Of a DNA stretch of 6,974 nt, positions 1-6,598 are shown one piece after another (position 1 is the stretch's first letter; each line of letters starts with the position of its first letter). The translations under genes and the position numbers were made by a program. Under the pieces are notes generated by a model that saw only the letters and a program-made list of their open reading frames with translations, was not told the origin of the DNA and made no database searches. The stretch spans positions 1 through 6,974 of the forward strand of contig JAJSAJ010000977.1 in assembly GCA_024274855.1 (NCBI GenBank), written 5' to 3'. The stretch comes from Planctomycetota bacterium. Lineage in GTDB: Bacteria > Planctomycetota > Planctomycetia > Pirellulales > Pirellulaceae.

Positions 1-9
1 AACTGCCCA

Positions 10-2694
10 ATGCCCAATCCCACTTTCAGCCAGATCAAGGCGCAGGTTGCGGCCATTCGCAAGAAGATTCCGCAGGCCCGAACGGTCGCCATCCGGTCGA
101 AAGGACGCTGGACGGGCGATGCGCACCGGCGGGAAGGCGATGAGACATATTCGATTCACCAATGCGACTCGCCGCTAGCCATGCGAATTGCGTTGCGGGA
201 AGGCGGAGACGATGTCACAAGAGTCTTGATTACAGATCTCGATGATCGAGAGATCAGTGATGACATCCTGGTACGGCTGAAACCTCGGAAGCTTGTACCG
301 CTGGATAGCTGGCAGATTGTGAAGTCGTTGTTCCAAGCGAGGACAGTTGATCCGCGTCTAACGCGACACAGTTGGATTGCCGATACGCTAATGGACCTGA
401 TTCCACCCAAGGGCTTTTTGCCGGTCGCCAGCGGGTTCCTGGATGCCGAAACGGTTTGGCCCATTCTACTGGGCCGAATGATCGGTCTGGATACCCGTTC
501 GCTAGACTTGATGAGTCTGCTGAAGTGGTCCACGGATGCCGGGAACGTGGCGCGATTCCGCGGCGTGTCAGACACATTTCGGGACGCGGCCATCGAGTGG
601 TTAGCCGGGCTCGCTGGGCCAAGTGCCGCAACCGTCTTGGAATGTGTCGCTCGGCATGAGCGCCCCGATGCGTTGCCGATCGGACTGGCCGTGGGAGTTG
701 TGTTTCATCTGCGGGCGAGCGGCCAGTTGGAGAAGGCGGCGGGAAAGATAGAGGAGCGGTATCTCGGCGGCCAGGCGTCCCAACCGCCGATCATTGCCAC
801 TTGGAACGAGGCGGCGACAGATATCGTCTGCCGCGGGTTGAATGATTCGCGGCTCAAACAACATCTTCTGACGCGTGCCGACGAGATCCTGCGCGAAGTG
901 GGTGCGGATTCGCATGCGTGGCTCAGCGATACGTCGCCCGTAGGGTTTGACCTCCGGTTGGCGGACTTTGGCCAACGACTCTCGAAAATGTTGTCATCTC
1001 AGACGATCAAGACAGCCGAGCCGCTGTCCGAATCACATCAAGCCGTGTTTCAGCATGACCGACACAGCACGGAACATCGCCGGCTGGAACGCGTTGAGAT
1101 GGCCATGCGACTGGTCCGTTGGCTCGCAGTTCAGGACAAAACCATCGATCCGCAATCGCTGGCTGAAGCGGCCGACGATCATCTTCGTGAAGGAGGATTC
1201 ATTGACTGGGCTCGGCTGACGCTGCGAACTGGTGATCCAGTGCGTGAGCTGTCCGAAGCCTATGCCAGGCTGTTCGATCGCGTTACCCGTGCACGCGAAC
1301 AGCGGTCCCAGGTTTTTGCCGGCCTACTGCGAGACTGGACAGCCGCCAAAACAACGGACGAGATGATCACGCCTGTCGAACAGATTCTGGATCGTGTGGT
1401 CGCTCCTCTTGCATCGCAGACTCCGGTGCTCGTGATTGTCGTGGATGGCATGAGTGTTGCTGTATTCCGCGAGTTGATGGACGACATCCTTGGCCATGAT
1501 TGGGTGCTGCTGGCAGAGGAGAGCATCGGCATGCGACCGGGGATGGCGGCCGTGCCGAGTGTGACGGAGGTGTCTCGTACAAGCCTGCTTTGCGGTCGCT
1601 TGACGCAGGGTAACGCGGGCACCGAGACAATTGGGTTCGCCGAACATCCGGGGCTATTGTCCCAATGCCGCACTGGGTATCCGCCTGTGCTGTTTCATAA
1701 GGCTTCGCTTCAGGAGTCCAAAGATGCCAGCCTGGCCGCTGACGTCCGCAAGGAGATCGGTTCGGCACATCGCAAAATCGTTGGTGTTGTTGTGAACGCG
1801 GTTGACGATCACCTGTTGAAGGGAGAACAAATCGACACACGTTGGACGCGGGACGAGATCAAGGTTCTGCCAGTTCTTCTGCACGAAGCAAAGACAGCTC
1901 GACGCACTGTCATCATGCTCAGCGATCACGGCCACATCCTCGACTGCAATGCCAAAGGAGCAAAGCACGAAGGGGGGGAACGCTGGCGGTTCGATGAAGG
2001 GGAACCAGGCAACCAAGAACTGCGAATCAGCGGTCCGCGGGTCGTTGTTCCAGATTCCAAGACGTTGATCGCCCCTTGGACTGAGAAGATTCGTTATGGG
2101 ATCAAGAAGAATGGCTATCATGGCGGACTAACACCCCAGGAAATGATCGTGCCGATCGCCGTATTGAGTGCGAATGATGCGTCACCGCCCGGTTGGGTCG
2201 AAGTGCCGATGGACGTTCCCACCTGGTGGGAGACGCCGGTGGCCCGAGACGGCGTCGTCGAGACATCGGTCCCCGAACTCAAGCGAAAACCGAAAAACAA
2301 ACCAGGCATGCTGTTTGATCTTGAGGAGGAAGCAGCCACGCCGACGGACGCTGTTGTGGCTACCTGCGACAAACCGCCCGAAATCGAATGGATTACAGCG
2401 TTGCTTGCATCGCCGATGTTCGATCAGCAGAAGCAGTTTGGCGGACGAGCGTTGCCGGCAGACGAGGTTTTCGCGCGGTTACTCACCGCGATTGACAACC
2501 GTGGCGGCAAGATTACGTCGGCCGCACTCGCGGGAGCGATTCGGTTGCCGCCGACGCGACTTCGCGGACTGCTCGCTGTGGCCGGGCGCGTCCTGAATAT
2601 TGACGGATACGCAGTACTTACGCGAGACGAAGCGTCGGATACCGTGGAATTGAACCGAACCTTGCTGATCAAGCAATTTGACCTGGAAGGCTAG
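10..2694 (+). CDS. pglZ: BREX type 2/6 PglZ, alkaline-phosphatase-superfamily protein
   Basis: PglZ is the core protein of BREX phage defence, a predicted metal-dependent phosphatase or phosphodiesterase of the alkaline phosphatase superfamily, acting in the cytoplasm. The 894-residue product has the length usual for the type 2/6 form. Residues 1 to about 450 are a largely helical N-terminal region. The PglZ domain follows: VIVVDGMS with the likely metal ligand Asp479; VTEVSRTSLLCG at 518-529, where Thr519 may sit at the nucleophile position (tentative); SDHGH at 638-642 with Asp639 and His640; and YHGGLTPQE at 703-711 with His704. A charged linker (about 755-775) leads to a small C-terminal domain resembling a winged helix. 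All catalytic-type residues are present. ATG at 10 fits the family N-terminus (ITDLDD and CDSPLAMR motifs follow at the expected distance). The frame stays open to the window edge, so a start slightly upstream cannot be excluded, and the ribosome binding site lies outside. A run of seven G lies at 1972-1978. brxD follows 311 bases downstream. Confidence 0.93.
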   Translation: MPNPTFSQIKAQVAAIRKKIPQARTVAIRSKGRWTGDAHRREGDETYSIHQCDSPLAMRIALREGGDDVTRVLITDLDDREISDDILVRLKPRKLVPLDSWQIVKSLFQARTVDPRLTRHSWIADTLMDLIPPKGFLPVASGFLDAETVWPILLGRMIGLDTRSLDLMSLLKWSTDAGNVARFRGVSDTFRDAAIEWLAGLAGPSAATVLECVARHERPDALPIGLAVGVVFHLRASGQLEKAAGKIEERYLGGQASQPPIIATWNEAATDIVCRGLNDSRLKQHLLTRADEILREVGADSHAWLSDTSPVGFDLRLADFGQRLSKMLSSQTIKTAEPLSESHQAVFQHDRHSTEHRRLERVEMAMRLVRWLAVQDKTIDPQSLAEAADDHLREGGFIDWARLTLRTGDPVRELSEAYARLFDRVTRAREQRSQVFAGLLRDWTAAKTTDEMITPVEQILDRVVAPLASQTPVLVIVVDGMSVAVFRELMDDILGHDWVLLAEESIGMRPGMAAVPSVTEVSRTSLLCGRLTQGNAGTETIGFAEHPGLLSQCRTGYPPVLFHKASLQESKDASLAADVRKEIGSAHRKIVGVVVNAVDDHLLKGEQIDTRWTRDEIKVLPVLLHEAKTARRTVIMLSDHGHILDCNAKGAKHEGGERWRFDEGEPGNQELRISGPRVVVPDSKTLIAPWTEKIRYGIKKNGYHGGLTPQEMIVPIAVLSANDASPPGWVEVPMDVPTWWETPVARDGVVETSVPELKRKPKNKPGMLFDLEEEAATPTDAVVATCDKPPEIEWITALLASPMFDQQKQFGGRALPADEVFARLLTAIDNRGGKITSAALAGAIRLPPTRLRGLLAVAGRVLNIDGYAVLTRDEASDTVELNRTLLIKQFDLEG

Positions 2695-2696
2695 CG

Positions 2697-2713
2697 ACAA
2701 GAATACTTCTTGT
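2697..2713 (+). other. Small hairpin directly after pglZ stop
   Basis: ACAAGAA (2697-2703) pairs perfectly with TTCTTGT (2707-2713) around a three-base loop, two bases after the pglZ TAG. The stem is AT-rich and is not followed by a T-run, so it is not a standard intrinsic terminator. It could be a weak 3'-end or processing structure. The pairing is seen directly; any function is inference. Confidence 0.35.
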
Positions 2714-2781
2714 TCCTCAGCCTACATGGTCTAAGGCGACAGGGCCGCAGCCAATGTGCCGGGGCCATTGCCAGTATTGTC

Positions 2782-2856
2782 GAACGGACGCCTACGTCCG
2801 TTCATTCGACGGACCTGGAGGTCCGTCGGACAACATGTGCGCACCGTGCGCGCATG
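2782..2856. repeat. Array of three consecutive hairpins in pglZ-brxD spacer
   Basis: Three perfect or near-perfect inverted repeats lie in 75 bases. Unit 1: GAACGGACG (2782-2790), loop CCTA, CGTCCGTTC (2795-2803). Unit 2: CGACGGACC (2807-2815), loop TGGA, GGTCCGTCG (2820-2828). Unit 3: CATGTGCGCA (2834-2843), loop CCG, TGCGCGCATG (2847-2856), with one G-T pair among ten. Units 1 and 2 share the core CGGAC/GTCCG. Where they differ within the stem (pairs 1, 2 and 9) both sides change together, so the folding, not just the sequence, is kept. No T-run follows, which argues against a plain terminator. It resembles a small intergenic palindromic element of the REP/BIME kind or a structured mRNA segment, but it matches no family I recognise. 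Confidence 0.7.
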
Positions 2857-2946
2857 CCACAACCTCAGAATCTAACGAGGCAGGGCCTCAGACCACTGCG
2901 AGCTACCGCTCGGATCATAATAACCCGCTACCGTTGGTCGCTAAAC

Positions 2947-2979
2947 TTGACTCAAAATAATCAACTTCTGCTCTATAAG
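2947..2979 (+). promoter_or_regulatory. Possible weak promoter upstream of brxD
   Basis: TTGACT at 2947-2952 (five of six to a -35 box) and TATAAG at 2974-2979 (five of six to a -10 box) lie in the AT-richer part of the spacer, just before brxD. The spacing is 21 bases, longer than the usual 16-18, so a sigma-70 promoter here would be weak or need help. It would give brxD and brxHI their own transcript. This rests on pattern matching only. Confidence 0.2.
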
Positions 2980-2993
2980 CATACTAACGCCTT

Positions 2994-2999
2994 GGGGGA
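2994..2999 (+). promoter_or_regulatory. Ribosome binding site of brxD
   Basis: GGGGGA lies six bases before the ATG at 3006, a good Shine-Dalgarno match and spacing. It fixes the brxD start; the family N-terminus begins right there. Confidence 0.65.
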
Positions 3000-3005
3000 T
3001 CCCGG

Positions 3006-4331
3006 ATGATACCGTCGATTAGTCCTCAACGCTGCCAAGAAATCATTGATGCCCTCAGGCGAGGCACCGTGCCGCGTAGCAGTCTCGACGCATTCGCCGT
3101 GGGACTTGAACATTTCGAGGATGCGTTTGACGATGAGCTGCGAAAGGTCAGTTCCGGCGGCAGCCAGTTTAAGGCTGTTCGTGGCGAGTATGGATGCGGC
3201 AAGACCTTTTTCGCTCGCTGGCTGGCCGATCGCGCACGGAAGATGGGCTTTGCAACCTCCGAAGTGCAGATTTCCGAGACGGAGACTCCACTGCATCGTC
3301 TGGAGACGGTCTACCGCCGGCTGATCGAGCGATTGGCGACTGCTGATAAGCCGCGAGGTGCGTTGCGCAATATCGTTGATGGCTGGTTCTTCACGCTTGA
3401 AGAAGACGTGCTGGCGGAAGGGACGATTGATCCTGGTGACGAGCACCAACTGCTGGTGAGGACCAATGAGCTGCTGGAACAGCGTCTCACCAAGATAAAC
3501 AACACGGCCCCGACGTTCAGCGCCGCGTTGCGTGGCTACCGCCAGGCGCATGCTGAGGGAAGTCCTGCACTTGCCGACGGGATCCTTGCGTGGCTTGCGG
3601 GGCAGCCGAATGTCGCCGCCAATGCGAAACGATTTGCCGATGTCAAAGGTGATATCGACCATTTTGGTGCGCTGAACTTCCTACAAGGTGTTTTGACCGT
3701 GCTTCGCGACTCGGCGCACGCCGGTATGCTGGTTGTGTTGGACGAAGTTGAAACTCTCCAGCGAGTTCGCAGTGACGTTCGCGACAAAAGCCTCAATGCT
3801 CTGCGACAATTGATCGACGAGATTGATTCCGGACGGTTCCCAGGCCTTTACCTGTTGATTACGGGCACACCCGCCTTTTTTGACGGCCCACAAGGAATTG
3901 GACGATTGGAGCCACTAGCTCAGCGTCTGCACGTTGACTTTCAAACGGATGCACGGTTCGACAACCCGCGCGCCGTGCAGATTCGGCTTCCTGGTTTCGA
4001 TCTCGAGCGGTTATGCCTGGTGGGCTGCAAAGTCCGCGATATTTATCGGCAGCATGCCCAGGCTCCTGACCGCATCGCCTCAATGTGCGACGATGCCTAC
4101 GTAGACCAGTTAGCCCGTGCCGTAACCGGCAAGCTCGGCGGCAAGGTCGGCGTGGCACCACGGATCTTTCTGAAAAAACTGGTCTCCGACATTCTCGATC
4201 GCGTCGATCAGTTTGCCAATTTCAATCCTCGCGAGCACTATCAACTGACGATGAACGACACCGAGCTGACCACCGTGGAACGCCAAGCCATGGGCGCGAC
4301 GGACGTAGATGAGATCGAACTGGACTTGTGA
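3006..4331 (+). CDS. brxD: BREX system ATP-binding protein BrxD
   Basis: BrxD is the P-loop ATPase found only in BREX types 2 and 6, related to the ATPase part of BrxC/PglY. It is a cytoplasmic protein of unsettled biochemical role. The 441-residue product is of normal length. The N-terminus (SPQRCQEIIDALRRGTVP, 6-23) leads into the Walker A motif GEYGCGKT (60-67, Lys66). The Walker B motif is MLVVLDEVE (241-249, Asp246 and Glu247) and a sensor-like ITGTP segment lies at 285-289. The C-terminal third carries helical lid-like sequence, including VAPRIFLKKLVSDILDRV near 386-403. No signal peptide or membrane segment is visible. All ATPase motifs are intact and there is no frameshift. The ATG start has a good ribosome binding site six bases upstream. 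brxHI starts 164 bases after the TGA stop, as expected from the conserved brxD-brxHI pairing. Confidence 0.92.
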   Translation: MIPSISPQRCQEIIDALRRGTVPRSSLDAFAVGLEHFEDAFDDELRKVSSGGSQFKAVRGEYGCGKTFFARWLADRARKMGFATSEVQISETETPLHRLETVYRRLIERLATADKPRGALRNIVDGWFFTLEEDVLAEGTIDPGDEHQLLVRTNELLEQRLTKINNTAPTFSAALRGYRQAHAEGSPALADGILAWLAGQPNVAANAKRFADVKGDIDHFGALNFLQGVLTVLRDSAHAGMLVVLDEVETLQRVRSDVRDKSLNALRQLIDEIDSGRFPGLYLLITGTPAFFDGPQGIGRLEPLAQRLHVDFQTDARFDNPRAVQIRLPGFDLERLCLVGCKVRDIYRQHAQAPDRIASMCDDAYVDQLARAVTGKLGGKVGVAPRIFLKKLVSDILDRVDQFANFNPREHYQLTMNDTELTTVERQAMGATDVDEIELDL

Positions 4332-4370
4332 GGTAGCTAGGGGCTTCGTTGCTGAGAGGTGAACGCGCAG

Positions 4371-4387
4371 AAGCAATAGCATTGCTT
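4371..4387 (+). other. Small hairpin in brxD-brxHI spacer
   Basis: AAGCAAT (4371-4377) pairs perfectly with ATTGCTT (4381-4387) around the loop AGC, about 40 bases after the brxD stop. It is followed by GGGGG and then the palindrome GGCATGCC (4391-4398), not by a T-run, so it is not a clear terminator. The rest of the 164-base spacer shows only weak pairings (CGAAAA 4444-4449 with TTTTCG 4472-4477; GCGG with CCGC at 4424-4437) and no gene. Confidence 0.4.
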
Positions 4388-4495
4388 GGGGGCATGCCGA
4401 CTGAGTCATGGCCTTCCAGGCAGGCGGCATCAACCGCAGATGACGAAAACGATTCGGAAACGGCTTGAGCATTTTCGACTTACTTAGGCAACACA

Positions 4496-5368
4496 TTGAC
4501 CAGTTTTGACCGCCTACATCCTGCATTGCAGCACCACATCGTCAACAGCCTGGGCTGGCGCGAGCTGCGGCCGTTCCAGGATGAAGTCATTTCTCCGATC
4601 CTCGATGGCCAACACTTGATCGTGCTCGCTCCGACAGCGGGCGGCAAGACCGAGGCAGCTTTCTTCCCGATCGTTTCGCGGATGTTGTCCGGAAACTGGA
4701 CCGGCCTCAGCGTTCTCTATATCTGCCCGATCAAGGCACTGCTGAACAACTTGGACATTCGTCTGCAACGATACTGCACTTTGCTCGGCCGCCGTTCGAC
4801 GCTTTGGCATGGGGACGTCAAAGCATCGGCTAAGAAGCGGATTCTTCGAGAGCCGCCTGATTGCCTGCTCACGACGCCGGAGTCGCTAGAGGTCATGCTG
4901 GTCTCACCCAATGTCGACGCTTGCAACCTATTCTGCAACTTGCATGTTGTGATCGTCGACGAGATCCACGCCTTCGCTGGTGATGATCGTGGATGGCATC
5001 TCCTGGCCGTGTTAGAGCGTATATCCCGGTTGGCTGGCCGCGAGCTGCAGCGGTTGGGCCTGTCAGCCACGGTAGGTAACCCCGAGACCCTGGTCGACTG
5101 GCTCGCGGGATCCTGTGCCGGGCCACGGGATGTGTTCCTGCCACCGGAAGCCGGCGCTGGGGAAGCCGACGTACAGCTTGACTATGTGGGCTCCCTGGAG
5201 AACGCTGCCGTCGTGATCTCCAGGCTGCACCGAGGTGAGAAACGTCTGGTTTTCGTCGACAGTCGCGCCAGAGCCGAGGAGCTTGGTGCCGGCCTGCGCC
5301 GGCTTCAGGTCACGACGTTCGTCACACACAGCTCGCTGAGCCAAGAACAACGTCACCAGGCAGAATAA
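4496..5368 (+). CDS. BrxHI fragment 1: RecA1 domain and start of RecA2
   Basis: This 290-residue piece is what translation from TTG 4496 would give. It carries helicase motif I (APTAGGKTEAA, 45-55, Lys51), Ia (ICPIKALLNN, 76-85), Ib (TTPESLEV, 126-133), II (VDEIHAF, 154-160), III (LSATVGN, 189-195) and IV (LVFVDSRARAEEL, 251-263). It ends at TAA after RHQAE, before motifs V and VI. Without those two motifs, including the arginine finger of motif VI, ATP hydrolysis coupled to unwinding should not be possible. It is most likely a dead remnant, though it could still bind ATP. The stop is followed in the same frame by the expected next residues of the family. Confidence 0.6.
   Translation: MTSFDRLHPALQHHIVNSLGWRELRPFQDEVISPILDGQHLIVLAPTAGGKTEAAFFPIVSRMLSGNWTGLSVLYICPIKALLNNLDIRLQRYCTLLGRRSTLWHGDVKASAKKRILREPPDCLLTTPESLEVMLVSPNVDACNLFCNLHVVIVDEIHAFAGDDRGWHLLAVLERISRLAGRELQRLGLSATVGNPETLVDWLAGSCAGPRDVFLPPEAGAGEADVQLDYVGSLENAAVVISRLHRGEKRLVFVDSRARAEELGAGLRRLQVTTFVTHSSLSQEQRHQAE
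5366..5368 (+). other. Premature TAA stop, codon 291 of brxHI
   Basis: TAA interrupts the linker between helicase motifs IV and V. The family sequence resumes at the very next codon (AFASRDDC), so a base substitution explains it best. CAA, GAA or AAA would each restore the frame by one change. The downstream context is GCG TTT, unlike the CAR-YYA context of efficient readthrough signals. Confidence 0.85.
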
Positions 5369-5392
5369 GCGTTTGCATCGCGAGACGACTGC

Positions 5393-5797
5393 GTGATCGT
5401 GGCGACCAGTGTGCTGGAACTCGGCATCGACGTCGGCAATCTCGATCGCGTGATCCAGATCGACTCGCCGCCGACCGCATCCAGCTTTCTCCAGCGGATG
5501 GGGCGAACGGGCCGACGGTCCGGGGCAGATCGCAACTGCCTACTGCTGGCCACAAAGGACGAGACGTTGGTGCAGGCTGCGGGCTTGATTGATCTCTGGG
5601 CCGAGGGGTATGTCGAACCGACGGTGCCCCCACCCCTTCCTTTGCATGTGCTCGCCCAGCAGTTGATGGCCTTGACGTTGCAGGAGAGTGGGATTGGCCG
5701 CACGGATTGGTTGGAGTGGGTCCACGGAGTCCCAGGTTTCGCGTCGATTCCATCCGATCAAATCCAGCGACTTGTCGCATGGATGCTCGATCGATAG
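5393..5797 (+). CDS. BrxHI fragment 2: helicase motifs V and VI
   Basis: This stretch could be read from GTG at 5393, 24 bases after the TAA, giving 134 residues. It continues brxHI with motif V (ATSVLELGIDVGN, codons 303-315 of the full frame) and motif VI (QRMGRTGRRSG, 333-343), followed by the start of the Lhr-type winged-helix region. It ends at TAG (codon 434). No good ribosome binding site precedes the GTG, so separate translation is doubtful. Its motifs are well conserved, which points to recent inactivation. Confidence 0.35.
   Translation: MIVATSVLELGIDVGNLDRVIQIDSPPTASSFLQRMGRTGRRSGADRNCLLLATKDETLVQAAGLIDLWAEGYVEPTVPPPLPLHVLAQQLMALTLQESGIGRTDWLEWVHGVPGFASIPSDQIQRLVAWMLDR
5795..5797 (+). 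other. Premature TAG stop, codon 434 of brxHI
   Basis: TAG falls between WMLDR and ILWEEAG, in the region after RecA2 where family members have an uninterrupted helix. The reading frame is unchanged on both sides. CAG, GAG or AAG would restore it by one change. pglZ in the same cluster uses TAG as its genuine stop, so TAG is unlikely to be generally reassigned in this genome. Confidence 0.85.
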
Positions 5798-5827
5798 ATC
5801 CTCTGGGAGGAGGCTGGCATACTTGCA

Positions 5828-6598
5828 ATGGGTCGCGAGGGAGAGGACACGTACGGCCGAAGAAACTTCCTGGAGTTATTCTCGGTCTTCATGTCACCCC
5901 CACTATTTACCATCTTGCACGGGCGGCGTGAGTTGGGCTACGTCGACGAAATGACCTTCCTCGGCAAGCACGAAGGTGCGCGTATCTTGCTGCTGGGCGG
6001 GCGATCCTGGCAGGTGAATCACATCGACTGGCAACGCCGCATCGCGTACGTCGAGGCAGTAGATACCACGGGGCGTTCAAGATGGAAAGGCCAAGGGCAG
6101 GGGTTGGGGTTCCAATTGTCGCAATCCATCAAGCAGATCTTGGCTACGAATGAACACTCCGAGTGTTGGTCCCGACGAGCCACGGAACGGATCAGAGAGA
6201 TACGCCACGAGTTCCCCTGGCTGGAGTTAGGCTCATCGGTCGTGGTGCTTTCAGGTGGCGGTGAAGCCGAGTGGTGGACATTCGGCGGAAACCGGGCAAA
6301 CGCGACGTTGGCGCGACAACTGGCCCAGGAAACAAGGGGCAAGGTCAGCCACGACAGTTTCACACTAACGTTCGAGTCAGCGGTGAAACTGCAAGATGTT
6401 GAGCGGGCGATCAAGACGATCCGCCAGCGCAACGTCAACGATATGCATCCCGCCGTCGACGAGTCCGCAATCGATGGTTTGAAGTTTTCGGAGTGCCTGC
6501 CCACAGATCTGGCCATCGAAATGTTGGAGCGGCGACTCCAGGATCCAGATGCGACTCGGCAACTCCTTGAGAAGCACGTGAGATTTGTCGTCCAGTGA
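5828..6598 (+). CDS. BrxHI fragment 3: C-terminal Lhr-core region
   Basis: From ATG 5828 this frame gives 256 residues, the C-terminal part of BrxHI. It holds the conserved YGRRNFLELFSVF block (codons 453-465 of the full frame), SPPLFTILHGRRELG, and the ILLLGGRSWQVNHIDW strand region typical of the Lhr-core beta-barrel, and ends LEKHVRFVVQ. It has no ATPase motif. The purine-rich GGGAGGAGG (5805-5813) lies 14 bases before the ATG, longer than ideal but possibly enough for reinitiation after the TAG 30 bases upstream. Alone it would be at most a nucleic-acid-binding fragment. Automatic annotation may call it a separate hypothetical protein. Confidence 0.45.
   Translation: MGREGEDTYGRRNFLELFSVFMSPPLFTILHGRRELGYVDEMTFLGKHEGARILLLGGRSWQVNHIDWQRRIAYVEAVDTTGRSRWKGQGQGLGFQLSQSIKQILATNEHSECWSRRATERIREIRHEFPWLELGSSVVVLSGGGEAEWWTFGGNRANATLARQLAQETRGKVSHDSFTLTFESAVKLQDVERAIKTIRQRNVNDMHPAVDESAIDGLKFSECLPTDLAIEMLERRLQDPDATRQLLEKHVRFVVQ

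Larger units (their letters stand above)
2695..3005. other. Intergenic spacer between pglZ and brxD
   Basis: These 311 bases hold no convincing gene. In order they contain the small hairpin after pglZ, a stretch with a weak inverted repeat (CAATG 2752-2756 and CATTG 2766-2770), the three-hairpin array, two minor stems (GAGGC/GCCTC at 2877-2889 and CGAG/CTCG at 2899-2912), an AT-richer segment (about 2940-2985) and the brxD ribosome binding site. The frame open across 2710-3009 starts with TTG, has no family-like protein sequence and runs through the hairpins, so I do not call it. The gap is long for an operon and may separate transcripts. Confidence 0.6.
4496..6598 (+). pseudogene. brxHI: brxHI, Lhr-like helicase, broken by two in-frame stops
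   Basis: BrxHI is the superfamily 2 helicase of the Lhr type that ends BREX type 2/6 operons; it is predicted to unwind or remodel nucleic acid using ATP. The single frame from 4496 to 6598 gives 700 codons before the final TGA, the normal family length, and every helicase motif lies in it. It contains TAA at codon 291 (5366-5368) and TAG at codon 434 (5795-5797). Homology-like sequence runs straight through both, with no frameshift or deletion: HQAE, stop, AFASRDDCVIVATS; and WMLDR, stop, ILWEEAG. Each stop is one substitution away from a Gln, Glu or Lys codon. The start is TTG at 4496, the only start codon after the upstream in-frame TGA at 4466, with a poor ribosome binding site. Alternatives are a split gene, suppression or sequencing error. 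Identity is certain; loss of function is likely. Confidence 0.85.

Noticed and set aside
2782..2856. CRISPR array or rho-independent terminator
   Set aside because: Units are hairpins without spacers of regular length, and no T-run follows any stem.
2870..2945. attC-like or integron-like recombination site
   Set aside because: A TCTAAC motif and small stems are present, but the paired core sites at both ends expected of attC are missing.
2710..3009. 99-codon plus-strand frame in the pglZ-brxD spacer
   Set aside because: TTG start, no ribosome binding site, arginine-rich sequence without family likeness, and it runs through the three hairpins and into the brxD start.
2973..3662. 229-codon minus-strand frame opposite brxD
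   Set aside because: Antisense to a well-identified gene with intact ATPase motifs; long antisense frames are common opposite GC-rich coding sequence.
5366..5797. Programmed frameshift in brxHI
   Set aside because: All three parts are in the same frame; the interruptions are stop codons, with no frame change or slippery sequence.
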